Below, one piece after another: positions 24,802-35,508 of a DNA stretch of 64,000 nucleotides. Below the pieces are notes generated by a model. It had not been told where the DNA came from. It saw only the letters and a program-made list of their open reading frames with translations, and ran no database searches. The stretch's first letter is position 1. Each line of letters begins with the position of its first letter. The position numbers were made by a program, and so were the translations under genes. The stretch is from the NCBI GenBank assembly GCA_963803335.1, contig CAWDME010000010.1, positions 1-64,000 of the forward strand, in the 5' to 3' direction. This DNA comes from DASSUW01 sp963803335 (GTDB lineage: Bacteria; Actinomycetota; Thermoleophilia; Solirubrobacterales; Solirubrobacteraceae).

Positions 24802-25902
24802 CTAGAAGTACGTGCGCACGGCGCCGAGGACGACATCGTCGTCGTCGACCACGCCGATCAGCGGCCACTTGTCGAACGCCGTGCACGGGTGCGAGATCCC
24901 GCACACCACGGTGTCGCCGACCGCCAGCGCGCCGTCCGGGTCGCGCAGGTACGCGTGCTGGTCGTTCAGGGCCTCGACCACGACGCCCTCCGGGCGCCGC
25001 ACGACGGGCAGCCCGAGGTCATACGGGGCGTCGCGCTTGCCGAAGCCGGCGATCGCCAGCCCCGGCTCGGGGCACGACAGCACGCGCGCCCACAGCTCAA
25101 GGGCCGCCCGCAGGTCCGGCAGGGGCGATGACTCCGCGTAGATGCCGTCGTCGTGTGTGAGGTAGCAGCCCGAGCGCAGCACCACGCGCACGGGCCGCGA
25201 CAGCCCGTCGAAGCGCAGGCGCGCGGCCACGTGATCGAAGAATGCGCTGCCGCCGGCCGTGGCGACGATCTCGGCGACGCCGGCGAACGCCCCGCGCGCG
25301 TCGAGCGCCTCCACCAGCTCGCGCAGCCGGTCGACGAAGGCGTCCACGGCTCCCTCGGGCAGCGTCCCCTCGAAGCCCTCCACGCCGGCGAGGACCAGCG
25401 AAGGGGCGGCGGCGACCGCGTCCGCCACCGCCAGAGCCTGCTCGAGCGTCCGGCACCCCGCGCGCGGCCCGCCCAGCTCGATCAGCACGCCCAGCGGCCG
25501 CGCCACGCCCGCCGCCAGCGCGCGCACGCCCTCGATCGAGTCGACCAGGCAGTACGCCTCGATGCCCTCCCGCTCGCGCTCGAACCAGGCGATCTCCGGC
25601 GCACCCACCAGTTCGTTGGCGAGGATCACCCGCCGTGCGCCCGCCTCCCGCATGACCGCGAGCTGCGGGACGGTCGCCGCCGTCATCCCCCACGCCCCGG
25701 CCGCGAGTTGACGGCGGATCAGCGCCGGCGCCATCGTGGTCTTGCCGTGCGGGGCCAGAGCGAGCCCGCGCTCGTCGCACCAGCGCTGCATCAGCGCCAG
25801 GTTGTGGGCGACCGCGCTCTCGCGCAGCACCAGCACCGGCAGCGGCACCTCGGCGAGCGCGCAGCCCGCCGCCCACGGGTCACTTGACGTCAGCGGTTCC
25901 AT
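24802..25902 (-). CDS. D-threonine aldolase/D-serine dehydratase-like PLP enzyme
   Basis: A 366-residue enzyme with an N-terminal alanine-racemase-type barrel and a C-terminal D-serine-dehydratase-like domain. The PLP-binding Lys is in LAPHGKTTMAP (near residue 54). Metal-site residues typical of the family are seen in LNDQHAYL (His) and GISHPCTAFDKW (His and Cys). Members cleave or dehydrate D-hydroxy amino acids. The gene diverges from the sugar ABC operon, with the operator-like dyad only 15 bases from its start, so it may share regulation. A role in amino-sugar or cell-wall amino-acid breakdown would fit (inference). Confidence 0.87.
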   Translation of the reverse strand: MEPLTSSDPWAAGCALAEVPLPVLVLRESAVAHNLALMQRWCDERGLALAPHGKTTMAPALIRRQLAAGAWGMTAATVPQLAVMREAGARRVILANELVGAPEIAWFEREREGIEAYCLVDSIEGVRALAAGVARPLGVLIELGGPRAGCRTLEQALAVADAVAAAPSLVLAGVEGFEGTLPEGAVDAFVDRLRELVEALDARGAFAGVAEIVATAGGSAFFDHVAARLRFDGLSRPVRVVLRSGCYLTHDDGIYAESSPLPDLRAALELWARVLSCPEPGLAIAGFGKRDAPYDLGLPVVRRPEGVVVEALNDQHAYLRDPDGALAVGDTVVCGISHPCTAFDKWPLIGVVDDDDVVLGAVRTYF

Positions 25903-25916
25903 GCGCTTAGCATCGA

Positions 25917-25935
25917 GTTGGGAAAGTTACCTAAC
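25917..25935. promoter_or_regulatory. ROK-regulator operator candidate (CsnR-box-like)
   Basis: A 19-bp imperfect dyad GTTGGGAAA-G-TTACCTAAC with 7 of 9 arm positions complementary. Its inner 13 bases GGGAAAGTTACCT match 11 of 13 positions of the CsnR box AGGAAAGTTTCCT as I remember it from Streptomyces. It lies 25 bases before the binding-protein ATG and 15 bases before the divergent PLP-enzyme start, where a repressor would block both. The operon's last gene encodes a ROK repressor. Confidence 0.5.
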
Positions 25936-25959
25936 ACGTTTGGGGAAGAGGGGAGCGGC

Positions 25960-27312
25960 ATGAGGCGATGCGCGATGGCCATGGCGGCGGCAGGTCTCCT
26001 TGCGTTCAGCGTGGCCGCGTGCGGTGGCACCGGCGACAGCGGCTCATCCTCCGGCGGCGCCCCCGCCGCCAAGGGCGAGAAGCTCGCTCCCGCGAACATC
26101 ACGCTGTGGGTCGGCTTCACGGCGCGGGAGCTGGGCGTCATCAAGAAGGCGGTGGCGGAGTTCGAGAAGCAGAATCCACAGATCAAGGTCAAGGTCGTCG
26201 GCGGCATCAACGACGACAAGATCGTCGCCGCCAGCCGCGGTGGCAAGTCGCCCGACGTCGCCCAGTCCTTCTCCGCCGACAACGCCGGCGCGTTCTGCGG
26301 CTCCGGCGCCTGGATCAACCTCAAGCCGTACATGGACCGCGACGGGATCAGCGACAGCATCTTCCCGCCCGCCCCGCGCTCGTACACGCAGTTCGATGGC
26401 ACGCGCTGCGCGCTGCCGATGCTCGCCGACACTTACGGCCTCTACTACAACGAGGACCTGCTCAAGAAGGCGGGCCTGAGCGGGCCGCCGAAGACGGCCG
26501 CCCAGCTCGTCGACTACGCGAAGAAGCTGACCGTCAAGAATCCCGACGGCTCGCTCAAGGTCGTCGGGTTCAACCCCGACATGGGCTGGTACTCGAACAC
26601 GCCGGCCAACTTCGGCCCGATGTTCGGCGGCAAGTGGGTCGACGACAGCGGCAAGTCGACGCTCGGCAGCGACCCCGCGTGGGCGAAGCTCCTCAACTGG
26701 CAGAAGCAGCTGATCGACTGGTACGGATACAACAATCTCGTCAAATTCCAGGCCGGTCTCGGCGATGAGTTCTCTTCCTCCAACGCGTTCGAGAAGGGCA
26801 AGCTCGCGATGAACGTCGACGGCGAGTGGCGCACCGCGTTCATCGCCGACGAGGCCAAGAACCTCAACTACGGCACCGCTCCGGTCCCGGTCGACGACGG
26901 CAACCAGGCGCTGTACGGCGGCGGCTACACGACCGGCAACATCATCGGGATCCCCAAGCGCGCCGCGCACCCCGAGCAGGGCTGGGCGCTGCTCAAGTAC
27001 CTGACCACCGACGACAAGGCCCAGGTGCTGCTCTCCAACGAGCTGCGCAACGTGCCGACCACGGAGTCGTCGGCCAAGTCGCCCGACCTCAAGCCGGATC
27101 CGAAGTTCGAGACGTTCCTGAAGATCTTCGGCAACCAGAACACGACGACGACGCCGATCACGGCCGCCGGTAGCGCGCCGCAGGAGCTGTTCAACAGCTT
27201 CGTCGACAAGTGGCAGGCCGGGCGGGTCGACGACCTGCAGGCCGGCCTGACCGACCTCGACAAGCAGATCGACGCGCAGCTCGCCAACGCTAAGGGCGAA
27301 CAGGTGCCGTGA
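25960..27312 (+). CDS. Sugar ABC transporter solute-binding lipoprotein
   Basis: A 450-residue cluster-B type extracellular sugar-binding protein. A lipoprotein signal peptide ends in the lipobox VAAC (Cys near residue 21), followed by a Gly/Ser linker and the bilobal fold with ITLWVGFTARELGVIKKAVAEFEKQNPQIKV, a typical start for maltose- or oligosaccharide-binding proteins. The ATG at 25960 follows a GAAGAGGGGAG ribosome site. It is the first gene of the seven-gene uptake operon, and its stop overlaps the first permease as GTGA. The ligand is inferred to be a glucosamine or glucoside oligosaccharide from the operon content. Confidence 0.93.
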   Translation: MRRCAMAMAAAGLLAFSVAACGGTGDSGSSSGGAPAAKGEKLAPANITLWVGFTARELGVIKKAVAEFEKQNPQIKVKVVGGINDDKIVAASRGGKSPDVAQSFSADNAGAFCGSGAWINLKPYMDRDGISDSIFPPAPRSYTQFDGTRCALPMLADTYGLYYNEDLLKKAGLSGPPKTAAQLVDYAKKLTVKNPDGSLKVVGFNPDMGWYSNTPANFGPMFGGKWVDDSGKSTLGSDPAWAKLLNWQKQLIDWYGYNNLVKFQAGLGDEFSSSNAFEKGKLAMNVDGEWRTAFIADEAKNLNYGTAPVPVDDGNQALYGGGYTTGNIIGIPKRAAHPEQGWALLKYLTTDDKAQVLLSNELRNVPTTESSAKSPDLKPDPKFETFLKIFGNQNTTTTPITAAGSAPQELFNSFVDKWQAGRVDDLQAGLTDLDKQIDAQLANAKGEQVP

Positions 27313-28277
27313 CCACGACGGCGGTGCCCAGGCGACGGTCGCGGAAGGCCGCCTGGCGTCGTCGCCGGACGGTCCTGGCCTTCATGAGCCCGTGGATCAT
27401 CGGCTTCGGCGTGTTCTTCGGCTATCCGCTGATCGCGACGGTCTACCTGTCGTTCACGCACTACGACCTGCTGCAACCGTCGCGCTGGATCGGGTTCGCC
27501 AACTACAAGTACATGTTCACGCAGGACAAGCAGATCTGGCCGGCCGTCTCGAACACGCTGTGGCTGGTCGCGATCATGGTCCCGCTGAAGGTGATGTTCG
27601 CGTTCGGGGTGGCGCTGATGCTCACGCGGGCCCGGCGTGGGGTCGGGGTGTTCCGGACGATCTTCTACCTGCCCGCGCTGGCGCCGACGGTCGCCGCCAC
27701 GCTCGGCTTCGTCTACATCCTCAACCCGGCGACCGGCCCGGTGAACGGCGCGCTGCACCTCGTGGGCATCGACGGACCGCTGTGGTTCAGCAGCCCGAGC
27801 TGGTCCAAGCCGGCGCTCACGCTGCTGCTGCTGTGGGGTGTCGGCAACACGATGATCATCTTCCTCGCCGCGCTCGTCGACGTGCCCAAGCACCTGTACG
27901 AGTCGGCCCAGCTCGACGGCGCCGGCGCGTGGCAGCGGATGCGCTGGGTCACGCTGCCGTCGATCAGCCCCGTGATCCTGTTCGCCGCGGTCATCGGCAC
28001 GATCGAGGCGCTGCAGCTGTTCGACCAGGCGTACGTGGGAGCGACGATTGCGGCCGGCTCGGCGTCGAGCGCCGGCGACCCGTCGAACGACCTCGGCTTC
28101 CCGGAGAACTCGACGCTGTTCTACCCGGTGCTCCTGTATCAGCAGGGGTTCCGGTTCTTCAACATGGGCTACGCGGCGGCGATGGCGGTGCTGCTGCTCG
28201 TGGTCTCGTTCGCGATCACGATGCTCATCGTCCGCAACTCGCGGCGCTGGGTGCACTACGCCGGGGCGGGCCGGTAG
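27309..28277 (+). CDS. Sugar ABC transporter permease (MalF-type)
   Basis: A 322-residue inner-membrane permease with six helices, an Arg-rich cytoplasmic N-terminus and the EAA loop in YESAQLDGAGAWQRMRWVTLPSISP (near residue 198), which contacts the ATPase. GTG start in a GTGA overlap with the binding-protein gene. The next permease follows without a gap. Confidence 0.93.
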   Translation: MTTTAVPRRRSRKAAWRRRRTVLAFMSPWIIGFGVFFGYPLIATVYLSFTHYDLLQPSRWIGFANYKYMFTQDKQIWPAVSNTLWLVAIMVPLKVMFAFGVALMLTRARRGVGVFRTIFYLPALAPTVAATLGFVYILNPATGPVNGALHLVGIDGPLWFSSPSWSKPALTLLLLWGVGNTMIIFLAALVDVPKHLYESAQLDGAGAWQRMRWVTLPSISPVILFAAVIGTIEALQLFDQAYVGATIAAGSASSAGDPSNDLGFPENSTLFYPVLLYQQGFRFFNMGYAAAMAVLLLVVSFAITMLIVRNSRRWVHYAGAGR

Positions 28278-29171
28278 GTGGCCACCGAGACTGCCGCCCC
28301 GGTCGTCAATGCCCCGCCGGCCCGCCGGCAGGTGCCGGCGCGCGTGCGGCGCCGCCGCTTCCTCGTCGGCGTGGCCGAGCACAGCGTCCTGATCGCGGCG
28401 GCGCTCGCCTTCGTGTCCCCGTTCGTGTTCATGGCGCTCACCTCGCTGATGTCGACCGACCAGGCCCTGTCGCCGAAGCTGTGGCCGCAGCCGTTCCAGT
28501 GGAGCAACTACACCGCCGTCTTCGACCAGGCGCCGATGTTCCGCTACGCGCTCAACACGGCGACCTACTCGGTACTGGCGACGCTGGGGATGCTGGTCTC
28601 GAGCATTCCCGTCGCCTACGCGCTGGCGCTGCTGCGCTGGCGCGGGCGCAACGTCGCGTTCCTGCTCGTCCTGGTGGCGATGATGCTGCCGCCGCAGGTG
28701 ACGATCGTGCCGATGTACGTCTTCTGGGCCAAGCTCAACCTCGTCGGCTCGCTGGCGCCGCTGATCATCCCCAACTGGTTCGGTGACGCGTTCTCGATCT
28801 TCCTGCTGCGCCAGTTCTTCCTGACGATCCCGCAGCCGTACCTAGACTCCGCGCGCGTCGACGGCTGCGGTGAGTTCCGGATCCTGGTCTCGGTCGTCTG
28901 CCGGCTCGCCAAGCCGGCGATCGCGGCCGTCGCGCTGTTCATGTTCCTGCTCACGTTCAGCGACTTCTTCGGGCCGCTGCTGTACGCCGGGGACGAGGAG
29001 TCGCACTGGACGCTGTCGATCGGCCTGGCGCAGTTCCGTGTGCTGCACCAGGTGCAGTGGAACCTCACGATGGCGGCGACGATCCTCGTGCTGATGCCGA
29101 TCATCGTCTTGTTCTTCTTCGCCCAGAAGGCGTTCGTCGAGGGCGTCACGCTGACGGGGGTGAAGGAGTGA
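28278..29171 (+). CDS. Sugar ABC transporter permease (MalG-type)
   Basis: A 297-residue second permease subunit with six helices. The EAA loop is YLDSARVDGCGEFRILVSVVCRLAKPAI (near residue 192), and it ends with VEGVTLTGVKE, typical of MalG-like proteins. The GTG start comes directly after the TAG of the first permease. Its stop overlaps the GH4 gene as GTGA. Confidence 0.93.
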   Translation: MATETAAPVVNAPPARRQVPARVRRRRFLVGVAEHSVLIAAALAFVSPFVFMALTSLMSTDQALSPKLWPQPFQWSNYTAVFDQAPMFRYALNTATYSVLATLGMLVSSIPVAYALALLRWRGRNVAFLLVLVAMMLPPQVTIVPMYVFWAKLNLVGSLAPLIIPNWFGDAFSIFLLRQFFLTIPQPYLDSARVDGCGEFRILVSVVCRLAKPAIAAVALFMFLLTFSDFFGPLLYAGDEESHWTLSIGLAQFRVLHQVQWNLTMAATILVLMPIIVLFFFAQKAFVEGVTLTGVKE

Positions 29172-30376
29172 AGGTCGCGGTGATCGGCGCCGGCTCGACC
29201 TACACGCCCGAGCTCGTGTCCGGGCTGTCGGCGCTGGCCGTCGACGAGCTGGTGCTGCACGACATCGACTTCCCGCGGCTCGAGGTGGTCGGCGGGCTGG
29301 CGCAGCGGATGCTCGATCGCGTCGGCTTTCCGGGCGCGCTGGCGCTGACCGGCGACCTCGACCGCGCCGTCGAGGGTGCCGACTACGTGCTGATCCAGAT
29401 CCGCGTCGGCGGCCAGGCGGCGCGGCTGGTGGACGAGACGCGGCCGCTGGCGTGCGGCTGCATCGGCCAGGAGACCACCGGCGCCGGCGGCTTCGCCAAG
29501 GCGATGCGCACGGTCCCGGTGGTGCTGGAGATCGCCGCGCGCGTGGCCGAGCGCGCGGCACCGGGGGCGTGGATCATCGACTTCACGAACCCGGTCGGGA
29601 TCGTCACGCGCGCGCTGCTCGACGCCGGCCATCGCGCGGTCGGCCTCTGCAACGTGGCGATCGGGCTGCAGCGGTACGCGGCGAAGGTGCTCGGCGTCGA
29701 GGCCGCGCGCGTCGTGGTCGACCAGGTCGGCCTCAACCACCTCACCTGGGTGCGCGCGGTGTACCTCGACGGCAACGACGTACTGGCCGATCTGATGGCC
29801 GAGCATGGCGACGAGCTCGCCGCCGGCGCGGGCGTGCCGCGCTGGGTACTCGACGACCTCGGCGCGATCCCCTCCTACTACCTGCACTACTTCTACGCGC
29901 ACGACGCGGTGCTGGCCGAGCAGCGCAACGCCGCCGTCCCGCGCGCCGCGCGCGTGGCCGAGATCGAGCGTGAGCTGCTCGAGATGTATCGGAACCCGGC
30001 GCTGGCTGAGAAACCGGCGCTGCTCGAGCAGCGCGGCGGCGCGTTCTACAGCGAGGCGGCGGTCGGGCTCGTGCGGTCGCTCTCCAGCAACGACGGCGCC
30101 GTGCACGAGGTCGACATGCGCAACGCCGGCACGCTCGCCGGCCTCACCGACGACGACGTGGTCGAGGTCCCGGCGCGCGTGGGCCGCGACGGGCCGGTGC
30201 CGCTCGAGCAGGCGCCGCTGGCGCCGGAGCTGCTCGGCCTCGTCCAGCACGTCGCCGCCTACGAGCGGCTGACGGCCGAGGCGGCGGTGACGCGCGACGA
30301 GCTGACGGCGCGCAAGGCGCTGCTCGCGCACCCGCTGATCGGCCAGCACGAGATGGTCACGGAGCTGCGGCGATGA
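29168..30376 (+). CDS. GH4 family 6-phospho-beta-glycosidase
   Basis: A 402-residue family 4 glycosidase, using NAD and a divalent metal in a redox-elimination mechanism. The N-terminal NAD-binding motif is VAVIGAGSTYTPEL. IDFTNPVGIVT near residue 138 and the metal-site motifs GLCNVAIG (Cys near 162) and VGLNHLTWV (His near 192) are intact. GH4 phospho-glycosidases normally cleave 6-phosphorylated disaccharides. No PTS is present here, so phosphate must come from a kinase, which the next gene can supply. GTG start in a GTGA overlap. Confidence 0.92.
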   Translation: MKVAVIGAGSTYTPELVSGLSALAVDELVLHDIDFPRLEVVGGLAQRMLDRVGFPGALALTGDLDRAVEGADYVLIQIRVGGQAARLVDETRPLACGCIGQETTGAGGFAKAMRTVPVVLEIAARVAERAAPGAWIIDFTNPVGIVTRALLDAGHRAVGLCNVAIGLQRYAAKVLGVEAARVVVDQVGLNHLTWVRAVYLDGNDVLADLMAEHGDELAAGAGVPRWVLDDLGAIPSYYLHYFYAHDAVLAEQRNAAVPRAARVAEIERELLEMYRNPALAEKPALLEQRGGAFYSEAAVGLVRSLSSNDGAVHEVDMRNAGTLAGLTDDDVVEVPARVGRDGPVPLEQAPLAPELLGLVQHVAAYERLTAEAAVTRDELTARKALLAHPLIGQHEMVTELRR

Positions 30377-31351
30377 GCGTCGCGATCGCCGTCGACGGCG
30401 GCAACTCCAAGACCGATCTCGCGGTCGTGCGCGACGACGGCGCGGTGCTCGCGTTCGTCCGCGGCGGCATGAGCTCGCCGCACCACATCGGGCTCGACGG
30501 CTGCGTCGACCTGCTCCAGGGCCTCGTCGACGAGACCGGCTTGCGCGACACCGCGGACGTCGCCGAGGTCCTGCTGGCGGGCCTGGACTTCCCGAGCGAG
30601 GAGCAGGCGCTGCTCGACGCGCTGGCGGTGCGCGGCTGGGCGCGCCAGATAGCCGTCGGCAACGACACCTTTGCCGTGCTGCGCGCCGGGACGGAGCGTG
30701 GCTGGGGGGTCGCCGTGGTCTGCGGCGCCGGGATCAACTGCGTGGGCGTGGCGCCGGACGGCCGCCACGCCCGCTTCCCGGCGCTCGGCGCGATCAGCGG
30801 CGACTGGGGCGGTGGGTACGACGTCGGGCTCGCCGCGCTCGGCGCGGCGGCGCGCAGCGAGGACGGCCGCGGCCCGGTCACGCGGCTCGAGCAGGCCGTG
30901 CCGGCGTACTTCGGCAAGCGCACGGCGAGCGAGTTGGGTGAGGCGATCCATCTCGGCGAGGTCCCGCATCGCCGGCTGGTCGAGCTCGCGCCCGTCGTGT
31001 TCGACGAGGCCGCGACCGACCCGGTGGCGGCCGGGCTCGTCGATCGGCTCGCCGGTGAGGTGGTGGCGATGGCCGAGGTGGCGCTGCGCCGCCTCGATCT
31101 CGCCGGCCAGCCCGTGGAGGTGCTGCTCGGCGGCGGGCTGTTCCAGCGCGCCGACAGCGCGCTGGTCGACGCGATCCGGATCGCGCTGAGCGCGATCGGG
31201 CCCGCGATCACCGTCCGGGCCACGGCGGCGCCGCCGATCGTCGGCGCCGCCCTGCGCGCGCTCGACCGGCTCGGCGCGGGCGGCGAGGCACAGGAGCGCG
31301 TGCGGCGCGAGCTGGCCGGGCACGCGACAGTTCAGAGCGAGAGGCCGATCT

Positions 31352-31359
<8 letters not shown>
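30373..31359 (+). CDS. BadF/GlcNAc-kinase-like sugar kinase
   Basis: A 328-residue ASKHA-fold ATPase of the BadF/BadG/BcrA/BcrD group, which includes N-acetylglucosamine kinases. The phosphate-1 motif is IAVDGGNSKTDLAVV, the phosphate-2 region is VVCGAGINCVGV with GDWGGGYDVG (catalytic Asp-containing), and the adenosine motif is VEVLLGGGLF. It is likely to phosphorylate the imported sugar or disaccharide at O6 for the GH4 enzyme. Coupled by ATGA to the GH4 gene and overlapping the ATPase gene by 8 bases. Confidence 0.88.
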
Positions 31360-32406
<1,047 letters not shown>

Positions 32407-32407
<1 letters not shown>

Positions 32408-33579
32408 TGCCACCCGCCACGCCGCCGCTGCTGCGTGATCTCAACGAGCGCACGGTGCTCGAGACGATCCGCGACCGGGCGCCGATCTCGCGCGCCGAGA
32501 TCTCGCGCCGCGTCGGCATCTCCAAGCCGACCGTGTCGGTGGCGCTGGCGGCGCTGCTCGAAGCGGGCCTGGTGCGCGAGGCCGACAACGACGCCGAGGG
32601 CCCCAAGTACGGGGCGACGTTCTTCGAGCCGGTTCCCGAGGCGGCGCTCGTGCTCGGGCTCGACCTCGGCGCCCGCTTCCTGCGCGGCGCGATCTGCGAC
32701 CTGCGCGGCCAGGTGCGCGCCCGCCAGGACGTTGAGCTACCGGGCGCCGACGTGCAGGTCGTGCTCGACGCGGCGGCCGATCTGCGCACGCGCCTGCTGG
32801 CCGCCGGCAACCTGCCGGCGGGCGCGCTCGACGGCGCGGTGGCCGGCGTGCCGGGCGTGATCGAGGCGCCGAGCGGCAAGGTGGGGCTGGCGGGCAACAT
32901 CCCCGGGCTCGAGGGGCTGGCGATCGGCCCGGCGCTCCAGGGGCGGCTCGGTGTGCCGGTGACGGTCGAGAACGACGTCAGCCTTGCCGCGGTCGGCGAG
33001 CAGTGGCGCGGGATCGCGCAGGGGCTCGAGGACTTCGCGTTCCTGTCGGTCGGCACCGGCCTCGGCTGCGGGCTCGTGCTCGGCGGCGAGCTGCACCGCG
33101 GGCACCACGGCGCGGCGGGCGAGGTCGACTACGCGCTCGGCGGCGACCTCGAGCGCGAGAACGACCCGGCGGCGGTGGGCGTCTCCGCCTACGCGGCGCG
33201 GCTGGCGGCGGAGGGCCGGCCCACCACGCTGACGCCGCCGTTCGACGTGCGCGCGATCTTCGACGCCGCCCGCGCGGGTGATGAGCTGGCGCGCGCGGTG
33301 GTCGCCGAGGAGGCGCAGCGGATCGCCGCGCACATCGTGCCGATCGCCGCCGTGGTCGACGTCGCGCTCGTCGTGATCGGCGGCGGGATCGGCATCAACG
33401 CCGACCTGCTGCTCGAGCCGATCCGCGCGCTGCTCGCCGAGCGCTGCCCCTACCCGCCGCAGGTCGAGGTCTCGAGTCTCGGCGACGCGGCCGTGCTGAT
33501 GGGCGCGCTGGCCGTCGGCCTGCGCGCCGCGCTCGACAACGTTTTCGTCAATCGCGTCAGGACGGCGCGGCGCTCGTAG
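32407..33579 (+). CDS. ROK-family transcriptional repressor
   Basis: A 390-residue ROK/NagC-type regulator. The N-terminal winged helix is RDLNERTVLETIRDRAPISRAEISRRVGISKPTVSVAL. The C-terminal sugar-kinase-like ROK domain (from about residue 80) has LVLGLDLGARFLRGAI, VENDVSLAAVGEQW, FLSVGTGLGCGLVLGGELHRGHHGAAGEVDY and VVIGGGIG. The usual Cys-rich zinc motif after GHxxxxxGE is absent, as in some ROK repressors. As the last gene of the operon it is the obvious candidate to bind the upstream dyad at 25917, with the imported sugar or phospho-sugar as inducer. Its 3' end overlaps the convergent gene by 23 bp. Confidence 0.92.
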
Positions 33580-34129
33580 CGCTGCGGCGCGCATAGAGCC
33601 ACGCGGCGAGCGCGAGCCCGAAGATCGCCTCGGCGATCCACAGCCCGGGATAGTGCAGGAGGCTCGCTCCCCAGATGCCCTCGCGCCACAGCGCGAAGAC
33701 GATGACCGGCTCGGCGACGAAGGCGAGGCCGACGGCCACCGCCGCAACGACGAGCCGCCGCGAGGCCCACAGGGAGCCGAGCGCGCCGTAGACCAACCCG
33801 CTCAGCAGGCCGAACTTCTCGTAGACGTAGACGGTGCCCACCGTGAGCTCGAGGTCGACGTACCAGGGGTGCGGCCCGAGGTCGAGGATCACGGCCTCCG
33901 CGACATAGAAGCCGAGGAACGCGGCGATGGTCACGGCCACGCCGGCGAGCGCTCCGTGAAGCGCTCGCCCGTAGCTCATCCCGGCGATGAAGGGCGGGAC
34001 CACCCACGGGGCGCTGGTGTTCCCGAGGGCGTTCCGCACATCGTCCGCCTGCCCCTTCACGACCGCCACCACCACGCCGAAGACCAGGCCGCCGAGCAGG
34101 AGCCAGATTAGCCGGCGGCCGCGGGTCAC
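33557..34129 (-). CDS. Membrane protein (DUF6518-like)
   Basis: A 190-residue protein with six or so predicted helices (LIWLLLGGLVFGVVVAVV near the N-terminus, then WVVPPFIAGMSYGRALHGALAGVAVTIAAFLGFY). The layout matches a family of unnamed actinobacterial membrane proteins (DUF6518, low certainty). No catalytic motif is visible. It converges on the ROK gene with a 23-bp overlap. Confidence 0.75.
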   Translation of the reverse strand: MTRGRRLIWLLLGGLVFGVVVAVVKGQADDVRNALGNTSAPWVVPPFIAGMSYGRALHGALAGVAVTIAAFLGFYVAEAVILDLGPHPWYVDLELTVGTVYVYEKFGLLSGLVYGALGSLWASRRLVVAAVAVGLAFVAEPVIVFALWREGIWGASLLHYPGLWIAEAIFGLALAAWLYARRSATSAAPS

Positions 34130-34138
34130 GGCGTCAGT

Positions 34139-35437
34139 CTATATCCGGGTCGAATGCGCTGTGGCGCCGGCCAGCTCCTCCACCAGGTCGGCGGCGCGCG
34201 CCGGCCCTGCGTAGCGGGCCATCTCGCCCTGCAGCGCCAGCGCGCGGCAAGCGAAGCCGGGCTCGTCGAGCGCGCGCCGCACCGCCGCGCGCAGCGCCGC
34301 CGGCTTCGGCGCGTTCGTCCGCATGCCGACACCGACGCCGCTCCAGTTCACGCGGGCGACGAGCTCGGGCTTCTCCTCGCTGGCGCCGGCGACGACCAGC
34401 GGGACGCCGTGCGCGAGCGCGTAGTGCAGGCCGCCGTAGCCGCCGTTGGTGACCATCGCCGACACGTGCGGCATCAGCGCCGCGAACGGGAGGTAGCGCG
34501 CGACCCGCGCGTTCTCCGGCGGCGCCGGGAGGTCGGCGGGATCCGGCCCGCCGGTCACCGCGACCACCTGGACGGGCTCGTCGCGCAGCGCCTCGAGCGT
34601 GGGCAGCAGCAGCTCGTCGGGCCCGGTGGCGACGGTGCCCTGCGTGACGAGCACGACCGGCCGGCGGTCGAGCTGCATCTCGTTCCACCACACCGGCGGC
34701 TCGAACTCGGCCGGCGCCGGCGGCAGCAGCGGGCCGACGAACTCCACCTGCGGCGCGAGGTCGCGCCGGGGGTACTCGAACGACGGCACGGTCGGCTGGA
34801 TATACAGGTGCGGCGACAGCGTCGCCTCGAAGATGCCCTCGCCGGTCGGCGGCAGGCCGAGCGTGGCGCGCAGCGCGTGGTAGTCGCGGTCGATCTCGCG
34901 GTACAGCGTGCGGTGGATCAGCGCGTGCAGCGTGCGGTCGCGCAGCCGGCCCAGCGGCGAGGCGATCGGCTTGAGGCCGAGCCCGAACGGCGCGGTGTCC
35001 TCGCTCTTCATCGCGAACGCGCTGATGCCGCAGGTGGCCCACGGGATCCCGTGCCGGTGCTCCAGCACCGTCGCGGCGGCGGCCATGCCCGGCTCGGCGA
35101 CGATGACGTCCGGGCGCACCTCGTCGAGCAGGTCCTCGAGGTCGGCGACCTGGCCGGGGACCGCGGCGATGAACACCTCGCGGATGTCGAACTTGAACTT
35201 GGCGACGCCTTTGAGGCTCGCGCGCTCGGGGAACTCGGCGTCCATCTGCGCCGCGTCGCGGGCCGGGGCGTGGACCAGCGGGTAGAACGCCGCGCCGGTC
35301 GCCTCGACCTTGTCGCGATAGTCGGCGCCCGTGTACCAGGCGACGTCGTGGCCGCGCTGCACCAGCTCGCGGGCGATGGGGACGAGCGGGCCCACGTGGC
35401 CCGCGGCGGACATGGTGGCGATGAGCACGCGGTTCAT
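34139..35437 (-). CDS. MGT/UGT-like glycosyltransferase (GT1)
   Basis: A 432-residue GT-B fold transferase of the macrolide/sterol glycosyltransferase type. The N-terminal acceptor domain starts MNRVLIATMSAAGHVGPLVPIARELVQRGHDVAWYTG. The C-terminal donor domain carries PVVLVTQGTVA and the nucleotide-sugar site FAALMPHVSAMVTNGGYGGLHYALAHGVPLVV (near residue 335). The Asn/Gly-rich variant replaces the common HHGG motif. The acceptor is unknown. ATG 35437 is used because the family begins at this hydrophobic strand. A longer frame upstream is not needed. Confidence 0.9.
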   Translation of the reverse strand: MNRVLIATMSAAGHVGPLVPIARELVQRGHDVAWYTGADYRDKVEATGAAFYPLVHAPARDAAQMDAEFPERASLKGVAKFKFDIREVFIAAVPGQVADLEDLLDEVRPDVIVAEPGMAAAATVLEHRHGIPWATCGISAFAMKSEDTAPFGLGLKPIASPLGRLRDRTLHALIHRTLYREIDRDYHALRATLGLPPTGEGIFEATLSPHLYIQPTVPSFEYPRRDLAPQVEFVGPLLPPAPAEFEPPVWWNEMQLDRRPVVLVTQGTVATGPDELLLPTLEALRDEPVQVVAVTGGPDPADLPAPPENARVARYLPFAALMPHVSAMVTNGGYGGLHYALAHGVPLVVAGASEEKPELVARVNWSGVGVGMRTNAPKPAALRAAVRRALDEPGFACRALALQGEMARYAGPARAADLVEELAGATAHSTRI

Positions 35438-35508
35438 GGCGCGCAGCTTCGCTGCGGGCGCCGTGCCGTGCATCAGGGATATCCCCAAATCGGCGTAGGC
35501 TCTCGCTG

